A stretch of 64,000 nucleotides of DNA from Paenibacillus gyeongsangnamensis (lineage in GTDB: Bacteria; Bacillota; Bacilli; Paenibacillales; NBRC-103111). Both the position numbers and the translations under genes were made by a program. This document shows, piece by piece, positions 20,322 to 28,869 of this stretch (the first letter of the stretch is position 1; each line of letters opens with the position of its first letter). The notes below the pieces were generated by a model that was not told where the DNA came from, made no database searches, and saw only the letters and a list, made by a program, of their open reading frames with translations. The stretch lies in NCBI RefSeq assembly GCF_027533625.1, contig NZ_JAQAGZ010000005.1:62001-126000 (forward strand), in the 5' to 3' direction.

Positions 20322-22516
20322 TCAACATAGGGTATTATATTGGAATTTTATTTATTATATTTTCATCCGGAATTTGGTTGTCTTACATTTTCGGCAAAAG
20401 TATTTTCAAAAATAATAAATTAATTTTAGCATTTTTGTTAGGCTTTTTATGGTTAATTCTATTTTCTTCTTGGTCAAGCTACGCAGGGTTTTCATTTGTT
20501 AAAAGTTGCTATTATTTATTAGGTATCTCTTGTTTACTGAGCTTAATAACTTTAATTATAGAATATCGGAATAGGACTCTTCATAATTGGTTATTAACGA
20601 AGCATACAGCCATAGTTCTGTTTTTGTCTTTTTTGTCTGGAATAATAGTTTTAAGTCCAATGCTAATATTTAAAGCTTTTAATCCTTACGTTGACGCCTT
20701 CACCTATCTTTCTATTTCTGATTACTTACTTACACACAGCTATTTTGATCCAGCTCAGCCGGATGCGAATAGCCCTTGGTTAACTCAAATGAAAATGTAC
20801 CAAGTCATGGGTTACCGGATGGGGGCTCAGTTTTTCCTTTCATTTATTGCTTCTATTTATAATAGACATTTTTCATTAGATGTTTACGTACCAGTTCTTG
20901 CTGTCGGGCAATTCATGCTAGTGCTTGCAATTTGGCTATTTAATAAATATGTATTAAAACTAGCTAATGCTGCTCTTATAATAATTGTTATTTTTACTTC
21001 ATTCCATATTGGTATTCCTATTCAGAATTCTTTATTTGGTTTCTTTCCTCAGTCTTATGGAATGGTAGTTATTATGTTAGTGTTCACTTTTATGACAGTA
21101 GCTTTAACTAATAAGACAAATTCATTACAAAATATATTATTAAGCTCTTTATCCATAGCTGTATTAATTATTACTTATAATGAATTGGTGCCTTTTGCAT
21201 TCTTAAGTTTGAGTATTATTTTGATATATCTTTCAATTAAGCAAAAAAATGTTAAAAGCTTACTTTTGAAAAGCAGTGTTGTAATTGTTATCACAATAAT
21301 ATTTAGTAATATTGCCTTGGTTAAAGCTATACAATCAGTAAAGCATCAATTATCTGCTGTTGTAGGATGGCAAATTGATTATACGTTATGGGATTATGTT
21401 GAACTAGTTCTATCTCTTCATCCTATAATGTATGAAGCGGCATTTTATAATAAATATCCTTTTTTAAATGTTATACTTTCAATCTTCACAATTTTAATAG
21501 TTGTCTTGATAATAAAAGGATTTACTGAGGGCAAATATAAAAAAGAACTACTATATCTTATTTGTTTATCTTCTTCCTTTTTGTTGGTTTTATTTTACTT
21601 TACATATATAGCACATAACCCATGGAATACGCAATTGAGAGGTCATTCTTGGAGTATATATAAAACCGTACAATACTTATTTGTACTTATACCTTCTGTG
21701 ATTGGTTTAGGCTTATATGGGTCATTTAATAGATCCTCAATCACAAAGAGATTAATTCCCTTGTACGGATTGATCTTCATAACTCTAAGTATGGTTATAA
21801 CTTATTATTACGACTATGTTAATACTGATCAAATGAGAAATTTTACTGGAAATAAAGAAAACCCGATAAGTGAGTATTATAAATTAAACGAAAAGCTAAA
21901 AAATGAAGAGAAACCTATTAATATAATAATGCCTGATAATCTAGAAAAACATAAGGAAATGGTCTTATATATTCTTAGGGACCATGTTCTAGTTAGTGAT
22001 TGGTCAAAGGACATCTACCTTAATTCTATGCTAGATTCAAAAGATTTGACCCCCCAACTACGGAAAGATGGAGTAACTCTTGTGTATAAACCTAATACAC
22101 AGACAGGCGCGGCAAATATGGAGATTTTGGGGAAAAGCATATACTTAGATATCGTATCAGGTGTACATGGTTTAGAAACAAATGAAAAACAAAGCTGGTA
22201 TTGGAGTAATGGGAATGTTTATGTAAAAGCATATAATCCTTATTCTACAATTAAAACATTAAACTTATCTTTTTCAATTGGACTCCCACCTAATATAAAA
22301 GAAGATAAAGAAATTGAATTACTATATAATAATAATCTTGTTCAAAAAATAAAAATATCAGCTAGTCAAACTAATTCATATAATATTGACATTCCTCTCG
22401 ATTCAGGAGAGGGAAATATAATCTTTAAGTATTTAGGTGATGTAGTAAAAGTTGAAGGTGATCCAAGAGTTTTTGGATTTAGTTTGGTTAATTTCCAATA
22501 CTCCACAAAAAATTAA
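20318..22516 (+). CDS. Large multi-pass membrane protein, GT-C-like
   Basis: 732 residues with about 12 to 13 hydrophobic segments up to roughly residue 505, then a soluble domain of about 220 residues, presumably extracellular. In the first long outer loop NPYVDAFTYL (Asp126) resembles the acidic motif of GT-C glycosyltransferases, which use polyprenyl-phosphate sugars outside the membrane. No family can be named with confidence. It is translationally coupled to the preceding GT4 and is followed by a flippase-like protein and a GtrB-like enzyme. That context supports a role in adding side-chain sugars after export, but it could also be a polymer-modifying protein of another kind. Confidence 0.65.
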   Translation: MINIGYYIGILFIIFSSGIWLSYIFGKSIFKNNKLILAFLLGFLWLILFSSWSSYAGFSFVKSCYYLLGISCLLSLITLIIEYRNRTLHNWLLTKHTAIVLFLSFLSGIIVLSPMLIFKAFNPYVDAFTYLSISDYLLTHSYFDPAQPDANSPWLTQMKMYQVMGYRMGAQFFLSFIASIYNRHFSLDVYVPVLAVGQFMLVLAIWLFNKYVLKLANAALIIIVIFTSFHIGIPIQNSLFGFFPQSYGMVVIMLVFTFMTVALTNKTNSLQNILLSSLSIAVLIITYNELVPFAFLSLSIILIYLSIKQKNVKSLLLKSSVVIVITIIFSNIALVKAIQSVKHQLSAVVGWQIDYTLWDYVELVLSLHPIMYEAAFYNKYPFLNVILSIFTILIVVLIIKGFTEGKYKKELLYLICLSSSFLLVLFYFTYIAHNPWNTQLRGHSWSIYKTVQYLFVLIPSVIGLGLYGSFNRSSITKRLIPLYGLIFITLSMVITYYYDYVNTDQMRNFTGNKENPISEYYKLNEKLKNEEKPINIIMPDNLEKHKEMVLYILRDHVLVSDWSKDIYLNSMLDSKDLTPQLRKDGVTLVYKPNTQTGAANMEILGKSIYLDIVSGVHGLETNEKQSWYWSNGNVYVKAYNPYSTIKTLNLSFSIGLPPNIKEDKEIELLYNNNLVQKIKISASQTNSYNIDIPLDSGEGNIIFKYLGDVVKVEGDPRVFGFSLVNFQYSTKN

Positions 22517-22534
22517 TAAACGAGGAACTAAAAA

Positions 22535-23530
22535 GTGAAAAAAATTCAATTATTTGTTGGGATATTGGTTAGCATTATATTGGTCTATTTCGTAGTAAAG
22601 GGAATTAATTTTGTCGATGTTTGGAAAGTCATTATTAGTTTAAATTATTTAATATTAATTCCAGCAGTTATTATTCAAATTCTTAGTTATTGGGTTAGAA
22701 GTATGAGATGGGCGATTATTCTAAAAAACATAAAGAAGGTGAGAGTTAACAATTTATTTCCAGTTATTTGTATAAGCTATATGGCTAATAATCTATTGCC
22801 GCTTAGAATTGGAGAATTCGTAAGAGCTTATTTAATGGGGAAGAAAGAAAAAATTAGTGCTACTGCAGTTTTTTCAACTGTAATCTTAGAAAGAATATAC
22901 GACGGAATCACATTGCTCTTGTTTTTAGGAGTAACTGCTATTGTATATCCTTTCCCAAATTGGGTTAAGCAAATTGGATTAGTTACAACTTTATTCTTTT
23001 TTTGTGCCCTAGGATTCATCTTTTGTTTGGTGTTATTTAAAGAAAGAACAATAGCTTTTATCAACTTGTTTACAAAGTATCTTCCTAGTAATTACAACAA
23101 AAGCATTAAAGGAATCATTGAAAAATTTATTGATGGCTTTGATATTATAAAAAACAAAAAAAATTTTGTTCCAATAGCTGTTTATTCTATAGTAATATGG
23201 TCTATGGAAGCTTGCTTATTTTATGCACTAGCAAAGGCTTTTGATTTTAATGGAGCAATTTATTTAGCGTTCTTTACTTTAGTTGTTGTTAATCTAGGCA
23301 TAATGATCCCTTCTTCCCCTGGGTATGTTGGTACTTTTGAATATTTTATTACAAAAGCATTAAGTGTATTTGGCATAACAAAGGAAATTTCCCTTAGTTA
23401 CGCTCTTGTTTTAAGGGTATTTCAATACTTGCCTATTACAATAATAGGATTCTTATTCTTACTTAAAGAGGGTATCTCTATAACTCAATTAACTAAGATG
23501 AGTGAAGTTGAAAATGGGAGAGAAGCATAA
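22535..23530 (+). CDS. Flippase-like membrane protein (LPG synthase TM / UPF0104 family)
   Basis: 331 residues with about eight membrane segments. ILSYWVRSMRWAIIL and NNLLPLRIGEFVRAYLMGKK are the conserved motifs of the family related to the membrane part of MprF and to AglD-like proteins. GYVGTFEYF in the last third is also typical. Such proteins are often next to polyprenyl-phosphate glycosyltransferases and have been suggested to move lipid-linked sugars. The substrate here is unknown. The GTG start follows GAGGAACT. Only 2 bases separate it from the GtrB-like gene. Confidence 0.8.
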   Translation: MKKIQLFVGILVSIILVYFVVKGINFVDVWKVIISLNYLILIPAVIIQILSYWVRSMRWAIILKNIKKVRVNNLFPVICISYMANNLLPLRIGEFVRAYLMGKKEKISATAVFSTVILERIYDGITLLLFLGVTAIVYPFPNWVKQIGLVTTLFFFCALGFIFCLVLFKERTIAFINLFTKYLPSNYNKSIKGIIEKFIDGFDIIKNKKNFVPIAVYSIVIWSMEACLFYALAKAFDFNGAIYLAFFTLVVVNLGIMIPSSPGYVGTFEYFITKALSVFGITKEISLSYALVLRVFQYLPITIIGFLFLLKEGISITQLTKMSEVENGREA

Positions 23531-23532
23531 AA

Positions 23533-24528
23533 ATGTCAAAAGGGATTGTTTCGGTTGTTGTGCCTGTATATAATGAAGAATTAAATATTAGGCCCATGTA
23601 TGAAAGAATTTATAATACTTTTCAAAAATGTAACTATGATTTTGAAATCCTATATGTTGATAATTGTAGTAAAGATAATACCGTACAAGAAATTAGAAAG
23701 TTAAATGAGCTCGACTCAAGAGTTATGGGTATTACGATGGCTCGGAACTTTGGTAGTTCACAACCCAGCACTATGGCAGGAATACATCATGCAAATGGCG
23801 ATGCTGTTGTCATCATTGATGGTGACATTCAAGACCCTCCTGAGTTAATCCTCGAGTTCATCAAAAAATGGGAAGAGGGGTTTGAGGTTGTTTATGGTGT
23901 AAGAACTAAAAGAAAAGGATCAATACTAAGACGATTTGGATATAAGTTGTTTTATAGAGTATTTAAGAAAATGTCATATATAGAAATGCCTTTAGATGCT
24001 GGTGACTTTGGGCTTATTGATAGAGTAGTTATCGATGAAATCAAGAAATTAAAGGAAAATGAAATATTCTTTAGAGGAATAAGGTCTTGGGTGGGATATA
24101 AGCAAATAGGTGTAGAGTACATAAGAGATGATAGACATTTAGGGAAAACTAGCATACCTTTTTTTGCAAATTTTAAGTGGGCAAAGATGGGTATATATAA
24201 TTTTTCGTATAAGCCCCTAGAATGGATATCTACACTATCCCTAATCCTTACATTGGTTTCGCTATTAGGGATTATATATTATATCGTACTTCATTTTGTT
24301 TATCCTGAGACACCGTATGGTTTTTCTACAATAATTGTATTAATTTTATTTTTAGGAGCTATTCAATTATTGTCACTTAGTATTATTGGAGAATATATTG
24401 CAAGAATATTTAATGAAGTAAAGGGAAGACCTAGATATATTGTTAGAGAATTAATTACAAAGCAACCAAAAATTAATCATATACATGAGGTAGCAGCAAC
24501 TACAGAGGAGGATAAAAATGAATTATAG
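23533..24528 (+). CDS. GT2 polyprenyl-phosphate glycosyltransferase (GtrB/DPM1-like)
   Basis: 331 residues. A GT-A domain with VVVPVYNEELNIRPMYERI, LYVDNCSKDNT and the catalytic DGDIQDPPE is followed by two membrane segments at about 228-290 and a short cytoplasmic tail. This is the layout of GtrB, ArnC and bacterial DPM1-like enzymes, which make undecaprenyl-phosphate sugars. With the GT-C-like and flippase-like proteins just upstream it forms a plausible side-chain glycosylation set. It overlaps rfbF by 11 bases, so expression is coupled to the CDP-sugar genes. Confidence 0.85.
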   Translation: MSKGIVSVVVPVYNEELNIRPMYERIYNTFQKCNYDFEILYVDNCSKDNTVQEIRKLNELDSRVMGITMARNFGSSQPSTMAGIHHANGDAVVIIDGDIQDPPELILEFIKKWEEGFEVVYGVRTKRKGSILRRFGYKLFYRVFKKMSYIEMPLDAGDFGLIDRVVIDEIKKLKENEIFFRGIRSWVGYKQIGVEYIRDDRHLGKTSIPFFANFKWAKMGIYNFSYKPLEWISTLSLILTLVSLLGIIYYIVLHFVYPETPYGFSTIIVLILFLGAIQLLSLSIIGEYIARIFNEVKGRPRYIVRELITKQPKINHIHEVAATTEEDKNEL

Positions 24529-25336
24529 AGATATTCCAGTTGTTTTATTATGTGGAGGTAAAGGTACAAGAATTAAGGAAATGACTGAAACAATACCTAA
24601 ACCCATGGTTAGAATCGGAGAGAAACCTATCATGTGGCATATCATGAAAGGCTATTCTCACCATGGTTTTAATAATTTTGTTATTTGTTTAGGTTTTAAA
24701 GGACATGTTATAAAAGAATTCTTTTTAAATTATGAATGTATGAATAGCGATTTTACAGTAGATCTGGGGAAAAAAGATAACATAAGCTTACATAATTCAC
24801 ACGATGAAAATAGTTGGAAAGTAACTCTGGCTAATACCGGAGAAGAAGCTATGACAGGTTCAAGAATTAAGCAAATACAAAAATATATTCAATCGGATAT
24901 CTTCATGCTTACGTATGGCGATGGAGTTTGTAATGTGGATATTAACAGATTATTAGACTTCCATCTTTCCCATGGTAAAATTGGAACTGTTACTGGAGTT
25001 CGCCCACCTTCTAGATTCGGTGAATTGTTGGTTGAAGGCGATTTGGTTAGAAGTTTTAGTGAAAAGCCACAAACTTCTGAAGGAAGAATAAATGGTGGAT
25101 TCTTTATTTTTAATAAAGAAGTATTTAATTATGTAACAGAAGCCGAAAATTGTATTTTTGAGAGAGAACCTCTTGAACAATTGGCAATTGATGGCGAATT
25201 AATGATGTACCAACATGATGATTTCTGGCAATGTATGGATACTGTAAGAGATATGCAACTTCTTGAGAAATTATGGCAGGAGAAGAAAGCTCCTTGGAAA
25301 AAGTGGGGAAATAAGGTGACTGCAGATGTATTTTAA
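24518..25336 (+). CDS. rfbF: Glucose-1-phosphate cytidylyltransferase
   Basis: 272 residues, slightly longer than the usual ~257. It makes CDP-glucose from CTP and glucose-1-phosphate. Seen: VVLLCGGKGTRIKEMTETIP (nucleotide binding), KPMVRIGEKPIMWHIMK, FMLTYGDGVCNVDI with the metal-binding Asp, and GVRPPSRFGEL, which is specific to this family. GGAGG lies 8 bases before the ATG. It overlaps both its neighbours by 11 bases, indicating a tightly coupled module with rfbG. Confidence 0.93.
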   Translation: MNYRDIPVVLLCGGKGTRIKEMTETIPKPMVRIGEKPIMWHIMKGYSHHGFNNFVICLGFKGHVIKEFFLNYECMNSDFTVDLGKKDNISLHNSHDENSWKVTLANTGEEAMTGSRIKQIQKYIQSDIFMLTYGDGVCNVDINRLLDFHLSHGKIGTVTGVRPPSRFGELLVEGDLVRSFSEKPQTSEGRINGGFFIFNKEVFNYVTEAENCIFEREPLEQLAIDGELMMYQHDDFWQCMDTVRDMQLLEKLWQEKKAPWKKWGNKVTADVF

Positions 25337-26429
25337 TGATTTCTACAGAAATAAAAAAGTTCTTATTACAGGGCATACTGGATTTAAAGGTTCATGGCTA
25401 GCAATATGGCTAAAAGAACTAGGTGCAAATGTAGTTGGGTATGCACTTGATCCCTATACAGAGAAAGATAATTATGTTTTGGCTGGTCTTCAAAATGAAA
25501 TGGTCGATATTCGCGGTGATATAAAAGATTTAGCAAAACTAGAATCTGTATTTCAACAGTATAAACCTGAAATCGTGTTTCATTTAGCTGCGCAACCGTT
25601 AGTCCGATTATCCTACGAATCTCCTAGGGAGACCTTTGAGGATAATGTAATGGGTACGGTAAATGTTCTTGAATGCGTGAGAAAGAGTAAATCAGTTAAA
25701 ATTGTTGTTAATATAACAAGTGATAAATGTTACGATAACAAAGAATGGATTTGGGGTTATAAAGAAACGGATGCTATGGGTGGATACGATCCATACAGTG
25801 CCTCAAAAGGATGTTCAGAATTAGTCGTTAATGCATACATTAATTCATTCTTTAATCCGGAAAATTATGATTCCCACCAAAAAGCAGTTGTATCAGTTCG
25901 TGCAGGTAATGTTATAGGTGGAGGAGATTGGTCAAAGGATAGGATCATTCCTGATTGCATAAGATCAATTGAGAAGAAGACAGCGATCCAGGTGAGAAGT
26001 CCTTACTCGGTTCGACCATGGCAACATGTTCTGGAACCTTTAAGCGGTTATCTATGGTTAGGAGCTCAATTAACAAATGATCCTAAGAAATATATAGGTA
26101 ATTGGAACTTTGGGCCAACCAATGACGCTATTATTTCAGTAAAAGAAGTGGTAACAAAGATTCTTGAAAATTTTCCGGCTGGTGAATGGGAAGATGTTTC
26201 ATCTCCAAACCAACCACATGAAGCAAGACTTCTAAACCTAGATTGTAGTAAAGCTCATTTTATTTTAAACTGGAAGCCTTCGATGAGTGTAGAAAAATGT
26301 ATTAAACTAACTTGCGATTGGTATAAAGAATATACTAATGAAAATGTATATCAACTATGTAAAAAACAAATCAATTCTTACACGAGTTGTGCTGTAGAAA
26401 GAAATATTGCATGGACATTTTCTAAATAA
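25326..26429 (+). CDS. rfbG: CDP-glucose 4,6-dehydratase
   Basis: 367 residues, near the family length. An SDR enzyme giving CDP-4-keto-6-deoxyglucose, the common precursor of CDP-linked deoxysugars. Seen: VLITGHTGFKGSWLAIWLKE, HLAAQPLVRLSYESP, NITSDKCYDN (catalytic segment), DPYSASKGCSELV (Tyr-x3-Lys) and RPWQHVLEPLSGYL. The next usual enzyme, the PLP/iron-sulfur 3-dehydrase RfbH, is not in the window, so the final sugar is more likely a 6-deoxyhexose than a 3,6-dideoxyhexose. Confidence 0.94.
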   Translation: MYFNDFYRNKKVLITGHTGFKGSWLAIWLKELGANVVGYALDPYTEKDNYVLAGLQNEMVDIRGDIKDLAKLESVFQQYKPEIVFHLAAQPLVRLSYESPRETFEDNVMGTVNVLECVRKSKSVKIVVNITSDKCYDNKEWIWGYKETDAMGGYDPYSASKGCSELVVNAYINSFFNPENYDSHQKAVVSVRAGNVIGGGDWSKDRIIPDCIRSIEKKTAIQVRSPYSVRPWQHVLEPLSGYLWLGAQLTNDPKKYIGNWNFGPTNDAIISVKEVVTKILENFPAGEWEDVSSPNQPHEARLLNLDCSKAHFILNWKPSMSVEKCIKLTCDWYKEYTNENVYQLCKKQINSYTSCAVERNIAWTFSK

Positions 26430-26439
26430 TAAATATTTA

Positions 26440-26469
26440 GGGAGGCTTAAACTAATGTTTAGGTCTCCT
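26440..26469 (+). promoter_or_regulatory. Intercistronic hairpin between rfbG and the SDR gene
   Basis: GGGAGGCTTAAAC, loop TAAT, GTTTAGGTCTCCT: 13 pairs including three G-U wobbles, with no T-tract after it. It sits in the only sizeable gap of the CDP-sugar module and could affect mRNA stability or partial termination. Confidence 0.4.
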
Positions 26470-26486
26470 ATCTCTTAAGGGGAATT

Positions 26487-27440
26487 ATGGAAAATTACAA
26501 GAATAAAAATATATTAATTACAGGTGCATCAGGTTTCGTTGGCGTAAATCTCTATACTTATTTAGTTGAAGAATTAGGATGCAAAAACGTTTATAGAATT
26601 AGTAGAACGTTAGCTAACGTAAACAGTACAAGCGATATTGAGTGTGATATTACAGATAAACCAAAGCTTGAAAAAATACTATTAAACATTAAGCCTGATG
26701 TTATTTTTCATTTGGCCGCAAATATTAACCCAAGTAGAGATTTGGCTGATTTAGATGCAATGATATCGACTAATATATTAGGTACAACAAATCTTTTGTC
26801 GATCATTGGAAGTCATAATTTACAGATTGATAGTTTGATCAATATAGGTACATGTGAGGAATATGGGTTTATTGACCAACCATTTACAGAAGATAAATAT
26901 TCTAGCCCAATCTCTTTATACTCAGGGACAAAGGCTGCGGTTACATCATTATGCAAGATGTTTTACAATATTTTCCATATACCAGTTGTAACCGTTAGGC
27001 CCTCGCTGATCTATGGACCTGGACAAAAGGATCGTTTTTTCATAAATCAAGCAATAAAAAACATGATGTCTGGATCAGATTTTGATATGTCTCCTGGCGA
27101 ACAAACTAGGGATTTTATATACATTGATGATCTCGTTAGGGGATTAGTTGAGATAAGTAAGAAAAGATCACTTGCAGGTGAGATCATTAATATTTCTTCT
27201 GGTAAACAATATAAGCTAATTGACGTAATTGACATAATATCTAAACTAACAAAAACTGACTCAAAAATAAATATTGGAGCGATCCCATATCGTAAAACCG
27301 AAATCATGTCTTTCGCGTGTGATAATAGAAAGATGTTACAGCTTACAGAATGGAAACCCAACATACCACTTGAAGATGGTTTAAAAAGAACAATGGAACA
27401 AATAAATGGAGGTGTTCAGAAGTGGAAGTTGCAGTTATAG
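26487..27440 (+). CDS. NAD-dependent epimerase/dehydratase (SDR), probable CDP-4-keto-6-deoxysugar reductase or epimerase
   Basis: 317 residues. Extended SDR with ILITGASGFVGVNLYTYL, HLAANINPSRDL, NIGTCEEYGF, the catalytic YSGTKAAV (Tyr-x3-Lys), RPSLIYGPGQKDRFF and RDFIYIDDLVRG. Directly behind rfbF-rfbG it should act on CDP-4-keto-6-deoxyglucose, in the manner of abequose- or 6-deoxysugar-forming reductases. Stereochemistry cannot be predicted. AAGGGG precedes the ATG. It overlaps the next gene by 19 bases. Confidence 0.8.
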   Translation: MENYKNKNILITGASGFVGVNLYTYLVEELGCKNVYRISRTLANVNSTSDIECDITDKPKLEKILLNIKPDVIFHLAANINPSRDLADLDAMISTNILGTTNLLSIIGSHNLQIDSLINIGTCEEYGFIDQPFTEDKYSSPISLYSGTKAAVTSLCKMFYNIFHIPVVTVRPSLIYGPGQKDRFFINQAIKNMMSGSDFDMSPGEQTRDFIYIDDLVRGLVEISKKRSLAGEIINISSGKQYKLIDVIDIISKLTKTDSKINIGAIPYRKTEIMSFACDNRKMLQLTEWKPNIPLEDGLKRTMEQINGGVQKWKLQL

Positions 27441-28720
27441 GTGGCGGTATTGCTGGAATGTCAGCTGCATTTTATCTCCAAAAAAACCTGAATGCTCAAG
27501 TAGATATATATGAAAGAAGCAACGATATCGGTGGTTTGGCTGGAACATTGAAAATTGGTGATTCAATTATTGAGAAATACTATCATCATATCTTTACACA
27601 CGATAAATATTACTTGGATTTAGTTAAAGATTTAAATTTAGAAGATAAATTGATTTGGAAAGAAACCATGACTGGTTTTTATACAAACGGAACTGTATAT
27701 CCATTCGCAACGCCGTTCGATCTATTAAAATTTAAACCATTGAATTTTATTAGTAGGATCAGGTTTGGTTTATCTACGTTATTTATTTCTAAATACAAAA
27801 ATATAGATAAAATGGAAAATATGACAACTGAAGAATTTATGGTAAAAATAGTTGGAAAACAAGTTTGGGATGTTATTTGGAAACCCATGCTTAGAATAAA
27901 ATTCGGTGAGAATTATAACAAAATTCCAGCAGTTTGGATCTGGGAAAGAATTGTTCAACGTTTTAGATCAAGATCAGACGGTGGGCAAAAAGAACTGCTG
28001 GGTTATATGGAAGGTAGCTTTCACACATTAAATGAAAAATTGTTAGAGGTTATTAAGTTCCAAGGAGCTAGCATTAATTTAAACTCGGATGTACAAGAAA
28101 TAGTTATAAAAGATAATATTTGTGAAGGATTAATCGTAAACAACGAATATAAAAAATATGACTTTGTATTATGTACAGCTGCTTTACCGGTGTTTGTAAA
28201 CTTAATAAAGAATGCTTCTTTAGAATATAAAACACCATTGGAAAAAATCAAATATGATTGTGCACTTGTTTCTCTTATGGTAATAAATAAAAAATTGAGC
28301 GACATTTATTGGTTAAACATAAGTGATAATGAGATACCGTATGGTGGTTTAATCGAACATACAAATTTTATTTCCTCAGAAAATTACGATGGCAAAACAC
28401 TTCTATATTTTTCCAAGTATTTGAGTGTTGACGATAAGTTATTAACAATGAAAGATGAAGAAATATTAAAGGAATATATAAGACATTTAAAGAAAATTCA
28501 TCCTCATTTCAAAGAAGAAATGATAGAAGATTTTATCGTTTCAAGGGATCGCTATGCTCAGCCAATATGGCCTATGCAGTATTCAAAATTTAAACCACAA
28601 TACAAAACACCTTACAAAGGATTATATCTGGCAAACACTTCACAGATATATCCAAATGATAGAGGAATGAATTTTAGTGTTAAGTTGGGGAAAGAGGTTT
28701 CAGAAGCAATGATGAATTAA
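27422..28720 (+). CDS. FAD-dependent oxidoreductase (amine-oxidase/UDP-galactopyranose-mutase-like fold)
   Basis: 432 residues. The dinucleotide-binding AVIGGGIAGMSAAFYLQ is at the N-terminus, followed by YERSNDIGGLAGTL. YYHHIFTHDKYY and TNGTVYPFATPFDLL occupy the region that contacts substrate in related enzymes. A C-terminal YLANTSQIYPNDRGMNF resembles the FAD-closing motif of this superfamily. Members annotated as NAD(P)/FAD-dependent oxidoreductases are common in O-antigen loci with CDP- or GDP-sugars, but no activity is firmly assigned. A ring-contracting mutase or a sugar oxidase are both possible. The GTG start is set by GGAGGTG. Confidence 0.75.
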   Translation: MEVAVIGGGIAGMSAAFYLQKNLNAQVDIYERSNDIGGLAGTLKIGDSIIEKYYHHIFTHDKYYLDLVKDLNLEDKLIWKETMTGFYTNGTVYPFATPFDLLKFKPLNFISRIRFGLSTLFISKYKNIDKMENMTTEEFMVKIVGKQVWDVIWKPMLRIKFGENYNKIPAVWIWERIVQRFRSRSDGGQKELLGYMEGSFHTLNEKLLEVIKFQGASINLNSDVQEIVIKDNICEGLIVNNEYKKYDFVLCTAALPVFVNLIKNASLEYKTPLEKIKYDCALVSLMVINKKLSDIYWLNISDNEIPYGGLIEHTNFISSENYDGKTLLYFSKYLSVDDKLLTMKDEEILKEYIRHLKKIHPHFKEEMIEDFIVSRDRYAQPIWPMQYSKFKPQYKTPYKGLYLANTSQIYPNDRGMNFSVKLGKEVSEAMMN

Positions 28721-28807
28721 TTTTTAAAAATATTGATTATCGAATTGGTTATAATCGTATTTATCCCTTTCTTTCTCGAGCTCTAATGCAAATGGCAGAA
28801 TTGATTG

Positions 28808-28836
28808 AGGGGCAGGACTTTTTCTGCCCCTTGCTT
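28808..28836 (+). terminator. Terminator at the end of the glycan operon
   Basis: AGGGGCAG / CTGCCCCT stem (28808-28815 and 28824-28831) with an eight-base loop, followed by TTGCTTT. It lies between convergent genes. The T-tract is poor, so efficiency is uncertain. Confidence 0.6.
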
Positions 28837-28869
28837 TAAAAAAGATTGAAGCAATTTTATGGTAAGTAA

